A stretch of 64,000 bases of DNA from G965227875 sp965227875 (GTDB taxonomy: Bacteria > Pseudomonadota > Alphaproteobacteria > Rhizobiales > JAJFHC01). Both the position numbers and the translations under genes were made by a program. Below are positions 42,661 to 52,753 of the stretch, piece by piece. Every line of letters begins with the position of its first letter. The stretch's first letter is position 1. The DNA is taken from assembly GCA_965227875.1 (NCBI GenBank), contig OZ245783.1, positions 1 to 64,000 on the forward strand. The letters are read 5' to 3'. Under the pieces are notes generated by a model. It ran no database searches, was not told the DNA's origin, and worked only from the letters and a program-made list of their open reading frames with translations.

Positions 42661-44163
42661 CTACAGGAAGTTCACCAGGGAAAGCTGCGACAGGATCGAG
42701 GTCGTGCGGTAGCTGGCCTCGAGCTGGGTCTGCAGCGCGAGGATCTGGGCGCTGACCTCGTACACGTCCGCATGCTCCGCGTTGGCCTGGAAATCGGACA
42801 GGACGACCTGTGACGCTTCGAGACGCTCGCGTGTCTTGTCGAGCGTGCTCTGCCGGAAACCCAGTTCGCCGATGAGATCCTCGATGGAGGGTTTGCCCTC
42901 CGTGAAACTGAAGCGCGTCCCCGCTCTCTGTCGCAGGGCGTCATACCGCTCCTCCGTATCCGCCGACTGCGGATCGAAGGTCTCGGACGCCAGGACCGCA
43001 AGCGTGGCGATCGTGTCGCGAAGAGGCGCCTCGTTGGCACGGGTCCCGAAGGCGACCGTGAAGTCGTCGTCCACGCGCGCGATCGCGGTTTCCCGAGCCG
43101 ATCCGGGCCCGGTGTCGCCCTTGTACCAGAAGACCGTGTTTGCCGGCGTACCGTCCGTGAGCGCGGTGGCCGTGTCGAAGGGTGGTCCTGCGACCCGCTG
43201 CGGCGCCGTGCCGGCGTCGTAGCTGAAGAAATTATCGGCGGCTGCAAAGGCCGAGGCCGAGCGCAGCTCCGTCCTTCCCGCCCGCTCCAGTTCAGCGCCG
43301 AGAGCAGCCTGGAAATTGGCCGCCGTGGCGTTCTCGTCGACGCCGATGGCGAACTCGCCATTGCCCAGCGGACCGTTGGTCCGGGCAGTCAGCTCGATGG
43401 AAAGTTCGGATCCGTCCGGCAGGTCGAAGGAGATCCGGATGGTGTCGCCATCCTGCGGCGGTGTGGCGGAGAACGTGACGTCGACCGCCGACGGCGATCC
43501 GGCTGGCCCGGCGATCGTCGCCCCGGTGAACGTGCCCGTCACGGTCCGGAGCTTCAGGCCGAACGGGCTTCCCGCCGTGTCCTCGGCGATGTTGACGGCA
43601 CCGGGCCCAGGAGAGGTCAGCGCGATGCGCCCCCTGCCGTCCGCCCCCTGGTCGGCCTGCAGGCGCTCGGAGATGATCTGCGTAAGGCCGGCCTGCGCGC
43701 CGTCGCCCTCCAGCAGGGTCGTGGTGTCCACCACCGGGCGGGTGTCCGTCGTGCGGCCAGAAAAATAGTACGTGTTGTCGATCTCGAAATTGAGCAGGGA
43801 CAAGGCTTCGTCGAGATCGATCCGGGCACTTACCTGCAGGCTCGCCTGGGTTCCGTTCAACGCCTCGAAATCGCCCGTCAGGGCATGCTCGCGGTTCTGC
43901 GAAGCGATTTCGCGCAACCGCGTGAGGTGGGTCGTCACCGCATCGATGCGTATGCCGGTCTTGTCGATGGTCGACAGATAGCTGTCGACGGATGTCAGCC
44001 TTGCACGCAGCGCGAGCGCCGTCGTGCGGTCCGCGCCGAGCCCGCCATAGGTTTCCGACTTGCGGCCTGTCGCGAGCTGTCGCTGAAGGTCCTCGGCGCG
44101 GGCCCGCAACTCGAGCATCTCGCGCGAAACGCCGGGACCCGGTGGCAATGAACTGGTGATCAT
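42661..44163 (-). CDS. flgL: Hook-filament junction protein FlgL with large insertion
   Basis: FlgL (500 residues, clearly longer than the roughly 320 residues of the enteric protein) joins hook and filament. Flagellin-like ends are visible: DLQRQLATGRKSETYGGLGA, FEIDNTYYFSGRTTDTRPV, and the C-terminal ASQVVLSDFQANAEHADVYE. The middle contains an added beta-rich region (residues about 190-360) with VDVTFSATPPQDGDTIRISF. It lies 13 bp after flgK on the same strand and is the last gene of flgE-flgK-flgL. Confidence 0.92.
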   Translation of the reverse strand: MITSSLPPGPGVSREMLELRARAEDLQRQLATGRKSETYGGLGADRTTALALRARLTSVDSYLSTIDKTGIRIDAVTTHLTRLREIASQNREHALTGDFEALNGTQASLQVSARIDLDEALSLLNFEIDNTYYFSGRTTDTRPVVDTTTLLEGDGAQAGLTQIISERLQADQGADGRGRIALTSPGPGAVNIAEDTAGSPFGLKLRTVTGTFTGATIAGPAGSPSAVDVTFSATPPQDGDTIRISFDLPDGSELSIELTARTNGPLGNGEFAIGVDENATAANFQAALGAELERAGRTELRSASAFAAADNFFSYDAGTAPQRVAGPPFDTATALTDGTPANTVFWYKGDTGPGSARETAIARVDDDFTVAFGTRANEAPLRDTIATLAVLASETFDPQSADTEERYDALRQRAGTRFSFTEGKPSIEDLIGELGFRQSTLDKTRERLEASQVVLSDFQANAEHADVYEVSAQILALQTQLEASYRTTSILSQLSLVNFL

Positions 44164-44176
44164 CTCGATTCTCCCG

Positions 44177-46051
44177 TCAGACCCGCATCAGAATGTCCAG
44201 AAGCTCCTTCACGACGCTCATGACACGGGCATTCGCCGCGTAGGCGTTCTGGAGCACGAGCAGCTGGCTCATTTCCTCGTCGACATTGACCTTGGTGTCC
44301 GCATCGAACCGTGTCCGCAGGGTGTCGATGACGACGGTCTGAGCTTCCTGCTCGCGTTTCGCGACCTCGGCGTTCTGGCCATTGAGGTTGATCACCCGCT
44401 GCGTGAAATCGATGAGCGAGCCATTGAAAGGGTTCGTTTCCGTCCCGATCCCGGACGCCGCGGAGAACTGCATCGGCCGCTGGCTGAAGCGTTCGAAGAG
44501 CTCCTGCGGCCGCGCCGGATCCCCCTGCCCGGTCGCCGGGCTGGTCTGGTATAGCACGAGCAGCGAGTTGTCGGCGACGATCTGGCTGTTGAGGGCGATA
44601 CGTCCGGCGAAACCAGTCTTCTGGCCGTAACCGTCGCGCGAGTTGCTGTAGGTCTGGTAGGTCCCGTCGAGGTCCTGGAACAGGTCGAGCTGTATGCCCT
44701 GGTCCTGCAGGGCCGACGGCGTCACGAAGGCGCTCACGCTGTCGATGCTGATCGTGCCGGCGGCGCCGTCGTCGAGGATGCGTATCGTGTCAGCCGATGG
44801 TGACGTCACGCTGACGCTGGTGCCAAGCGCATAATCTATCTGCGAGACGGCCGAGGCGAACCCGGTGCTGAAATCGATCCCGACGACGATGTCGTTGGGA
44901 TTGTTGGTGGCGGTGTTCGCCAGCGGCAGCGAGCCGGGCTGGTCCACACGCACGAAGGTGTAGGTCTTCGGCGAACCGGGCGGCGTCTGCGTATAGGTCA
45001 CGCTGATTTCGTTCCCGGCCATCAGGCCGGCGACATCGAGATCGAACCCGTTCTGCGCGCCGACGCTCGTGGCGGTGCCCTCGTTGACCTTGCCCGAGAA
45101 CGCCAGGGCGAGCCCGTGGGCGAGTTCGTCGAGCTGGGCCTGGACCTGCACGAGCGTGTCGTCCCGGAGTTCGCGATAGGCCGCGATCGAGCCCGAACGG
45201 ATATCCCCGTGACGGAACAGGTCGAGCGGCGTGCCGCCCAGCGACGTCATGTAGATGGTGCCCACGCCGCGCTCGGCTTCGTCGAGGCTGTACTGTGCCG
45301 TGGCATCTATGCCGGTGCGCATGTCGAACACCAGGTCGACGGCCTGCGTGTCGACCAGAAGGTTGCCGCCGCCCGTATACACCCGCACCGCGCCGCGTTC
45401 GCCGGGTGCCGTCTTGACGTCCATGAGCTGCGAGAGCTGGTCGATATAGCGGTCGCGCTCGTCCATCAGGTCGGCGACCCCGGGCGCGGTGTCGTAGATC
45501 CCCTGGATTTCCTGGTTGAGCCTTGCGATTTCCTGGAGCGCGACATTCGCCTGGTCGACCGCATCGCCGAGCGACAGTTCGGTCTGCTGGCGCATTTCCT
45601 GAACTTCCGTCGTCAGACGGTTCAGGGTCTCCGCCAGGGCCGCGGCATGCTGCATGACCTCGGCACGGGAGATGAACTGCTCCGGGGAGGAGATCAGCGA
45701 CTGCAGGGACGTCCCGAACTCGTTGAACACCGTGTCGAGTGCGTTCGCCTCCCCCGGCGTGCCGAGCAGCTGGTCGATGCGCGACAGGATGTCGGCGCGG
45801 ATGTCGATGGCAGAACCGATGCCGATTTCCGTGCGCAGCTGCTGCTGCAGGAATGCATCGACTTCGCGTTCGATCCGGCCGGGACTGACGCCGACGATCT
45901 GCCCCGACGTATACTGGGCGACCGGGTTCTGGGACTTGGCGGTGTAACCCGCCGTATCCGCATTGGCGACATTGCGCGCGACGAGATCGATGCCGACCTG
46001 TGCGGAGCGGAGCCCGGTAACGGCTGTGCTCATTGCGCCTTGCAGCGACAT
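44177..46051 (-). CDS. flgK: Hook-associated protein FlgK
   Basis: FlgK (624 residues) is the first hook-filament junction protein. It begins MSLQGAMSTAVTGLRSAQVG with IDLVARNVANADTAGYTAK, the axial-family signature, and continues with the helical FlgK core (LDTVFNEFGTSLQSLISSPE, DAVDQANVALQEIARLNQEI). The C-terminus has MSQLLVLQNAYAANARVMSV. The middle (about residues 330-450) is an extra beta-rich segment. It follows flgE by 76 bp. Confidence 0.94.
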   Translation of the reverse strand: MSLQGAMSTAVTGLRSAQVGIDLVARNVANADTAGYTAKSQNPVAQYTSGQIVGVSPGRIEREVDAFLQQQLRTEIGIGSAIDIRADILSRIDQLLGTPGEANALDTVFNEFGTSLQSLISSPEQFISRAEVMQHAAALAETLNRLTTEVQEMRQQTELSLGDAVDQANVALQEIARLNQEIQGIYDTAPGVADLMDERDRYIDQLSQLMDVKTAPGERGAVRVYTGGGNLLVDTQAVDLVFDMRTGIDATAQYSLDEAERGVGTIYMTSLGGTPLDLFRHGDIRSGSIAAYRELRDDTLVQVQAQLDELAHGLALAFSGKVNEGTATSVGAQNGFDLDVAGLMAGNEISVTYTQTPPGSPKTYTFVRVDQPGSLPLANTATNNPNDIVVGIDFSTGFASAVSQIDYALGTSVSVTSPSADTIRILDDGAAGTISIDSVSAFVTPSALQDQGIQLDLFQDLDGTYQTYSNSRDGYGQKTGFAGRIALNSQIVADNSLLVLYQTSPATGQGDPARPQELFERFSQRPMQFSAASGIGTETNPFNGSLIDFTQRVINLNGQNAEVAKREQEAQTVVIDTLRTRFDADTKVNVDEEMSQLLVLQNAYAANARVMSVVKELLDILMRV

Positions 46052-46127
46052 TCACTCTCTCCCGTCTGCTAACCCGCCGGAGGCAGCCGCACTGCCCTGC
46101 CCGGCCCGAACTGCGGTGGCGATGGCC

Positions 46128-48107
46128 CTACCGGACCATGTTGACCGCTTCCTGAAGCATTTCATCACTCGTGGTGACGATGCGCGTGTTGGCGGTATAG
46201 GCCTGCTGGGTGACGATCAGTTTCGAGAACTCGTCGGCGATGTCGGAGTTGGCGCCTTCCAGCGACTGTCCGACGATTTCGCCGCCACCGCTCAGAAGCG
46301 CCGCCCCGGATTCTTCGGTCGCCGCGAAGGCGCCGCCATCCAGCTTGCGCAGGTTCACGTCGGAATTGAACGTGGCGATCGTGACCTCCGCGATCTCCAC
46401 GGTTTCGCCGTTGGTGTAGACACCGGTCACGCGTCCGTCGTTCGAAATCGCGAGGTTGGCCAGTTCGCCGGACGCATAACCGTTCTGGTCGATGTCCGTC
46501 ACCGAGACAGTGCCGTTGGAGTTGGCAAACTGGGACAGGCCTTCCTGGCCGTGATTGAGCGTGATGTTCCCCAGATTGCTGCCGTCCACCGTGAGGTTCG
46601 TGATCGTGACCGTCGTCAGCGGCGGGTTGAGCTGGCCGTCACTGCCGAAGATGTAGTTCGTACCCACATTCGTCCACGCGGTCTGCGCACCCGTCGCGTT
46701 GCTGTTGGACTGGTAGAACAGGTTCCACGTGTCCACGCCGCCACTGGCCACGCTGTCGACCTTGCCCCAGCGGAACTGCACGTTGACCGGCGCGCCGCCG
46801 GAGTCGAACGACGTGATGGCGCCGCCGGCGATCGTCCCTTCCAGGAAGTTGGGGGCCTGGGTCGCGGTGATCGTGGTCAGGTTGGTGAAGAGCGGATTGG
46901 TCGTCCCGTTGTTGAGGCCGAAATTCGCCGCCGTATTGCCGCCAACTGTGATGGTATCGGTGTTGCTGTCCGCCGTGATCGTGACATTGCCCGCCGCATC
47001 CACGGAACCGGACGCATTGGTCAGGTTGGCCAGGGCGGCGGCCAGTTCGGCCTGCGTGCTGACTTCGCCCGCACCTGTGCCGAAGGTGATGGTCTGGACC
47101 GTGCCGCCGCCGATCTGAACGGTCAGCGTATCGTTCTGGTTCAGCCCCTGGGCGAGGAGGTTCGTGCTGGCCACCGTGCTGTCGCTGATCCCCAGCGCAT
47201 CGTTGACCGCGGCCACGGAAGCGACCGTGGCGACATTGGTGTCGGCGTCATCGGAAGTGATCACCAGTTGGCCATTGCCGTTGAAGCTCGCGCTCACCCC
47301 GGTGATCGCGTTGATCGCCGTCGCCAGTTCCGTTGCCGAGTTCACCTCGCCGGCACCCGTGCCGAACGTGATCGCCGTGCCGTTGATGGTCAGCGTGTCG
47401 TCCTGGGCGATGGCGGTGTTGCCGAGAAAGTCGTTCTGGGTGGCGACGGAGAGATTGCCCGTCTTGATGGCCACGTCGTCGGGCTGAAGCGTCGAGCCTC
47501 CGCCGCGCACGCTGGCCGCCGGGTTGAGCATCTCGCTGTTGGGAACCAGCGGATCGTAGGCGGCCGTCTTGGGAAGCGACGCCAGGTTGGCGCGATATTC
47601 GATCTGCGAGGTCGCCTGGGCTGGGATGAGGTCGTTCGTGATCTGGATCACGGACGGCAGGCTGCCGGTCGGGTTCCCCGTCACCGGATCGAGCGCCAGG
47701 CCCTTGAGATAGTAGCCGGCGCCATTGACGAGATATCCGTTGCGGTCCACGTCGAAGTCGCCGCGCCGCGAATAGCGGTCGACGCCCTCGAAGACCGGCT
47801 GCCCGTCCGTGATGCCCGTCTGGCCCTCGACCACGAAATAGCCGTCCCCGTTGATCGCGATGTGCGTATCCACGTCGGATCGCTGGATGTCGCCCTGGAC
47901 GGAGTTGGTCGCGCGGGAATTGCCGATCACGACACCGGAGCCCTGCTGCTTCGGTGTCGACTCCGACACGATTTCGACAAAACTCGTTTCCGTGCGCTTG
48001 AAGCCGATGGTCTGGCTGTTGGCGATGTTGTCGGACACGTGCTCCAGCGCAAAGGACTGGGCACGAAGGCCGCTGATGGCTGTGGTCAATGCACCGAAAA
48101 TACCCAT
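46128..48107 (-). CDS. flgE: Flagellar hook protein FlgE with flagellin-like inserted modules
   Basis: FlgE (659 residues, against about 400 in enterics) builds the hook. It starts MGIFGALTTAISGLRAQSFA with HVSDNIANSQTIGFKRTETS and ends KLIVTQQAYTANTRIVTTSD, the normal axial-family ends; TSFVEIV and DGYFVVEGQ are also typical. Residues about 231-400 (46908-47417) hold two modules closely resembling the flagellin repeats: DDTLTINGTAITFGTGAGEV and NLLAQGLNQNDTLTVQIGGG followed by TITFGTGAGEVSTQAEL. The ATG at 48107 has AGGAG upstream. A sigma-54 promoter precedes it. Confidence 0.95.
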   Translation of the reverse strand: MGIFGALTTAISGLRAQSFALEHVSDNIANSQTIGFKRTETSFVEIVSESTPKQQGSGVVIGNSRATNSVQGDIQRSDVDTHIAINGDGYFVVEGQTGITDGQPVFEGVDRYSRRGDFDVDRNGYLVNGAGYYLKGLALDPVTGNPTGSLPSVIQITNDLIPAQATSQIEYRANLASLPKTAAYDPLVPNSEMLNPAASVRGGGSTLQPDDVAIKTGNLSVATQNDFLGNTAIAQDDTLTINGTAITFGTGAGEVNSATELATAINAITGVSASFNGNGQLVITSDDADTNVATVASVAAVNDALGISDSTVASTNLLAQGLNQNDTLTVQIGGGTVQTITFGTGAGEVSTQAELAAALANLTNASGSVDAAGNVTITADSNTDTITVGGNTAANFGLNNGTTNPLFTNLTTITATQAPNFLEGTIAGGAITSFDSGGAPVNVQFRWGKVDSVASGGVDTWNLFYQSNSNATGAQTAWTNVGTNYIFGSDGQLNPPLTTVTITNLTVDGSNLGNITLNHGQEGLSQFANSNGTVSVTDIDQNGYASGELANLAISNDGRVTGVYTNGETVEIAEVTIATFNSDVNLRKLDGGAFAATEESGAALLSGGGEIVGQSLEGANSDIADEFSKLIVTQQAYTANTRIVTTSDEMLQEAVNMVR

Positions 48108-48183
48108 GGACTTTCTCCTGCTGATCCGCGACCTGCCGGAACGTCCGGCGGGCTGAACGGTGAATTCGCGTTGCAGGACCTTG

Positions 48184-48200
48184 AGCAAGGAGCGGGCCAG
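48184..48200 (-). promoter_or_regulatory. Sigma-54 promoter of flgE-flgK-flgL
   Basis: On the minus strand CTGGCCCGCTCCTTGCT matches the sigma-54 consensus with invariant GG and GC 10 bp apart and only one change (A to C) in TGGCACG. It lies 77 bp upstream of flgE, pointing towards it. Confidence 0.75.
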
Positions 48201-48400
48201 TATTATTAATCAAATGAAATCAGTATCTTATGATTAATCCGTCGAACGACGTGACGGAAAGCGCTAGGCAAATACCGCCCAACCGGGCAGGAATTGCCGC
48301 CCTCGCCTGCTGCAATTCGCGCAGGCGGCGGGGCTTGAGTTCACCCGCACGGCGTCATAACGTGCGCGCCGCTCAGGCAATGCAAGGCACGGACGCGCTC

Positions 48401-49243
<843 letters not shown>

Positions 49244-49360
49244 TACGCCCGAGGTCCGCGCCCCGAACGGACCGGGCCGGACCTGAGAAAACGGTCAGGG
49301 CGCGATAGCCCCCGGCGCATCCTTGTGCAAGACTGCCCGCCATCGATAAGGCACACAGGG

Positions 49361-49687
49361 ATGAACACGATGCTCAGATTGGCGGTTGCGACATTCACCG
49401 CGGTTGTCTTGCTTTCACTTCCCGCGGAAGCACGGAACTTTCGTTGGGAGGACGTGCGGGAAGGATACGACTCGACCACGTTCACCTATCCGTCGGTAAG
49501 GCTCGATGACGGCCGGTTCTATCCGGTGCATCGCGGTGACGGCATCGATTTCTGCCGTTCGCTCGGTTTTCACGGCGCCAGGGAACGGCGCGGCCGCTTT
49601 ATCGACAGCGGGTTGGCCCGGCACAAGGGCGGCCGCTGGCAGTACACCGAGGACGGACCGATGATCAGACGCGTCAGGTGCTTCTGA
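49361..49687 (+). CDS. Small secreted protein of unknown function
   Basis: A 108-residue protein with a clean signal peptide (MLRLAVATFTAVVLLSLPAEA) and a basic mature part with two cysteines (DFCRSLGF and the C-terminal VRCF) that could form a disulfide. No family is recognised. An AAGG sequence lies upstream of the ATG at 49361. It lies between the MoxR gene and a phosphatase gene, both on the same strand, with only 15 bp to the latter, so it may be cotranscribed. Confidence 0.65.
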   Translation: MNTMLRLAVATFTAVVLLSLPAEARNFRWEDVREGYDSTTFTYPSVRLDDGRFYPVHRGDGIDFCRSLGFHGARERRGRFIDSGLARHKGGRWQYTEDGPMIRRVRCF

Positions 49688-49702
49688 CGCGACCGGCCCG
49701 CA

Positions 49703-50221
49703 ATGCTGAGGCTTTTCCTGCTGCGTCACGCCAAGTCGAGCTGGAAGCAGACGGGGCTTGCCGATTTCGACAGGCCGCTCTCCGGACGCGGTGAACGTGC
49801 GGCCCCGCTTGTGGGTCGCTACATGCGCGACAAGGGGTACATTCCCGATCTTGTCCTGTGCTCCACTTCGGTCCGCACCCGGGAAACGGCTCGGCTCGTC
49901 TTCGCGCAACTGGAGACCCCGCCCGGGATCGAGTATCTCGACCGACTTTATGACGCCGGACCGGGCGTCATCACCCGAACGCTCGAAAACCTCGGCAAGG
50001 GACCGCGCACCGTGATGGTCATCGGCCACAATCCATCGATCGAGGAAACTGCACTCGCCCTCGTCCGCGACAATGGCGGCGAAGGTTGCGACAGGCTTGC
50101 GCTGAAGTACCCGACCGGAGCCCTGACGGTCATCGACTTCGACGTGGAGATCTGGGACGGGATCTCGCGTCAGGAAGGCCGCCTCCACGAATTCGTCATT
50201 CCCCGCGGACTCGACAGCTGA
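49703..50221 (+). CDS. SixA-like histidine phosphatase
   Basis: A 172-residue member of the histidine phosphatase superfamily. The catalytic RHx motif is in LFLLRHAKSSW, the second His in VMVIGHNPSIEE, and the basic pocket in STSVRTRETA. The short length and HAKS (not HGET) signature fit the SixA branch, which dephosphorylates phosphohistidine proteins. It could act on a phosphorelay Hpt protein, one of which is encoded at 59752, but nothing here proves the pairing. Confidence 0.88.
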   Translation: MLRLFLLRHAKSSWKQTGLADFDRPLSGRGERAAPLVGRYMRDKGYIPDLVLCSTSVRTRETARLVFAQLETPPGIEYLDRLYDAGPGVITRTLENLGKGPRTVMVIGHNPSIEETALALVRDNGGEGCDRLALKYPTGALTVIDFDVEIWDGISRQEGRLHEFVIPRGLDS

Positions 50222-50260
50222 ACTCATCTGACCTGATGTGCCGCAGGCACCGGCCCCGGT

Positions 50261-51379
50261 TCAGCGAACGACATGCACCGGGTCGCCGAGCACGTCCATC
50301 AGCGGCGTCACGCCGAGCCCCGGGGCCTCGGACGCCCGCATGTAACCGCCCTTCACCTCCGGCGCGCCTTCGCCGATCGCCACCGTGTGATAGTCGTGGA
50401 AGGCGGAGGACTGGTAGTGGAATTCCCTCGGGGTCGAGTGGGCGAGATGCGCGATCGCGGCGGTGGCGATCTCGCCGCCCCAGCTGTCCTCGATCGTCAT
50501 CGTGAAACCGAGACTGATGCAAAGGTCGCGCATCTGGCGTGCCCGGGTCAGCCCGCCCATACGATTGATCTTGAGGTTGATGGCATCCATCGCCCCGTCG
50601 TTGTAACCGCGCAGCAGCATGGGAAGCCCGTCCATGCATTCGTCGAGAATGAACGGCAGCGTGGTGTTGCGCCGGACCGCGAGACACTCCTCGTAACTCA
50701 GGCAGGGCTGCTCGATATAGACAGATATGCCGTGTTCGCTGTCGAGGCCGGCGACGGCGCCGACCACCCGCATGGCGTCGTGCTGGCGCCAGCCGGTGTT
50801 GGCGTCGGCGTCCATGACATCTCCCGGGTTCATGCGTTCCGCGACCTTGCGGAAACGCAGGATATCGACATCGGGGTCCTCGCCCACCTTCACCTGGAAC
50901 TGCTCGAAGCCCATATCGTGATACTCGTCGATACGGTCCGCCATCTTCTCGGGGTCCGTGCGCGTGACCACCTTGTAGAGCTTCACCCAGTCCTGCGCCC
51001 GGCCGCCGAGAAGTTCGCAGACCGGCAGCCCCGTCGCCTTGCCGAGGATGTCCCAGCACGCCATGTCTATGGCCGACTTGACATAGGGGTGTCCCTTCAG
51101 CGTCTGGTCCATGACCTGGTTGATGCGGTCGGTCTGTCGCGGATCGAGGCCGATGAGCGACGGAGCGATCATAGCGATGCCCGCGCGCACGCCTTGCGCA
51201 TAGGCCGCGAGATAGGCCGGACCGAGCGGGCAGCTCTCGCCGTATCCCGTGATGCCCTCGTCGGTCTCGACGACGACGACGGTCGTGTCGAAGGCTGCAA
51301 AGGACTGGATGTTCCAGCTGTAGCTGCCCTCCTTCATGGGCAGGTCCGCCTGGTACACGGCGATCGAAACGATTTTCAT
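50261..51379 (-). CDS. Enolase-superfamily dehydratase, cis-3-hydroxy-L-proline dehydratase-like
   Basis: A 372-residue mandelate racemase/muconate lactonizing enzyme-type protein. The catalytic barrel shows a lysine in FQVKVGED, metal ligands in VMDADANTG, VYIEQPCL and FILDECMDG, and a second lysine in INLKINRMGG. The N-terminal cap (QADLPMKEGSYSW, GESCPLGPAYLAAYAQGVRA) resembles cis-3-hydroxy-L-proline dehydratases as remembered, so proline-derivative catabolism is the best guess; 4-hydroxyproline-betaine epimerases and other dipeptide epimerases are alternatives. It stands alone, opposite in strand to its neighbours and without a visible transporter. The start at 51379 is where the conserved sequence begins. 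Confidence 0.75.
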   Translation of the reverse strand: MKIVSIAVYQADLPMKEGSYSWNIQSFAAFDTTVVVVETDEGITGYGESCPLGPAYLAAYAQGVRAGIAMIAPSLIGLDPRQTDRINQVMDQTLKGHPYVKSAIDMACWDILGKATGLPVCELLGGRAQDWVKLYKVVTRTDPEKMADRIDEYHDMGFEQFQVKVGEDPDVDILRFRKVAERMNPGDVMDADANTGWRQHDAMRVVGAVAGLDSEHGISVYIEQPCLSYEECLAVRRNTTLPFILDECMDGLPMLLRGYNDGAMDAINLKINRMGGLTRARQMRDLCISLGFTMTIEDSWGGEIATAAIAHLAHSTPREFHYQSSAFHDYHTVAIGEGAPEVKGGYMRASEAPGLGVTPLMDVLGDPVHVVR

Positions 51380-51509
51380 GAATGAATTCCCCGGCTTGAG
51401 AGAACGCAAACAAACCACATTTCACCGTCAGGGCATACCGTTCTGTCGCGGTCTTTCCCACGGGCGGCCGACAGGGTATGACTGTCGGCGAACCTGAAAG
51501 ACGACAGCG

Positions 51510-52685
51510 ATGTTCATCGACTTTTTTCACGAACTCAAGCGCGCCAGCATCCCGGTCACGCTCAAGGAATACCTGACGCTCCTCGACGCGCTGGACCACG
51601 ACGTGATCGGCCGCCAGGCGGAAGAGTTCTACTATCTTTCGCGCAGTGCGCTGGTGAAGGACGAGCGCCATCTCGACCGGTTCGACCAGGTTTTCGGACA
51701 TGTCTTCAAGGGGCTGGAAGGCGTGGCCGACGAGGAGGTTCACGAGATCCCGGAAGACTGGCTGCGGCGGCTGAACGAAAAATATCTCTCCGACGAGGAG
51801 AAGGCCCTGATCGAGTCCCTCGGCGGCTGGGAAAAGATCATGGAGGAACTCCAGAAGCGCCTCGAGGAACAGAAGGAACGCCACGAGGGCGGCAGCAAAT
51901 GGATCGGCACCGCCGGCACATCCCCCTTCGGCGCCTACGGCTACAATCCGGAAGGCGTGCGGATCGGCCAGAAGGAAGGCCGCCACGGCCGTGCGGTCAA
52001 GGTCTGGGACAAGCGCGAATACCGGAACCTCGACGACACCGTCGAACTGGGCACCCGCAACATCAAGGTGGCCCTGCGGCGCCTGCGCAAGTTCGCCCGC
52101 CAGGGCGCGCCGGAAGAACTCGATCTGGACGACACCATCCGGTCGACGGCCAACAAGGGCTATCTCGACATCAAGCTGGTCCCCGAACGGCGCAACACCG
52201 TGAAGGTACTGCTCTTCTTCGATGTCGGCGGCTCCATGGACGGCCACGTCCGCATCTGCGAGGAACTGTTTTCCGCCGCGCGGACCGAATTCAAGCACAT
52301 GGAGTATTTCTACTTCCACAACTGCCTCTACGAGTTCGTGTGGAAGAACAACCGCCGCCGCCATGCCGAGCGCATCGACACCTGGGACGTGCTGCACACC
52401 TACCCGTCCGACTACAAGGTCATCTTCGTCGGCGACGCGTCCATGAGCCCCTACGAGATCACCTATCCCGGCGGCAGCGTGGAACACATGAACCCCGAAC
52501 CGGGCGCGCTCTGGCTGCAGCGCACCCTCGACGTCTACGAACACGCCGTGTGGCTCAACCCGACGCCCGAGCGCTTCTGGAACTACACCCCGTCGACCCA
52601 GATGATCCAGCAGCTCTTCTCCGACCGCATGTACGCCCTGACCCTCGAAGGCATCGACGCCGCCATGCGCGAACTCGTCCGCTAA
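51510..52685 (+). CDS. VWA (CoxE-like) domain protein, probable MoxR partner
   Basis: A 391-residue protein. The N-terminal half is helical and charged (EKIMEELQKRLEEQKERHEG), and the C-terminal half is a von Willebrand A-like domain with a variant metal site DVGGSMDGH in place of DxSxS, then FFYFHNC-like YFYFHNCLYEF and VIFVGDASMSPYEI. Such proteins commonly work with MoxR ATPases in assembling or activating protein complexes. The MoxR gene at 48401 is on the same strand but not adjacent. The whole open frame is intact. Confidence 0.88.
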   Translation: MFIDFFHELKRASIPVTLKEYLTLLDALDHDVIGRQAEEFYYLSRSALVKDERHLDRFDQVFGHVFKGLEGVADEEVHEIPEDWLRRLNEKYLSDEEKALIESLGGWEKIMEELQKRLEEQKERHEGGSKWIGTAGTSPFGAYGYNPEGVRIGQKEGRHGRAVKVWDKREYRNLDDTVELGTRNIKVALRRLRKFARQGAPEELDLDDTIRSTANKGYLDIKLVPERRNTVKVLLFFDVGGSMDGHVRICEELFSAARTEFKHMEYFYFHNCLYEFVWKNNRRRHAERIDTWDVLHTYPSDYKVIFVGDASMSPYEITYPGGSVEHMNPEPGALWLQRTLDVYEHAVWLNPTPERFWNYTPSTQMIQQLFSDRMYALTLEGIDAAMRELVR

Positions 52686-52753
52686 CCCCGGCCGATCCGC
52701 TGCGCGGCCGCCGCGAGGTGAGTCCGTGTCCCACTCCGTAGAAAGCTTCGACC

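Noticed and set aside
45963..48209. 748-codon plus-strand frame
   Set aside because: Antisense to flgE; composition typical of a shadow frame and no domain recognised.
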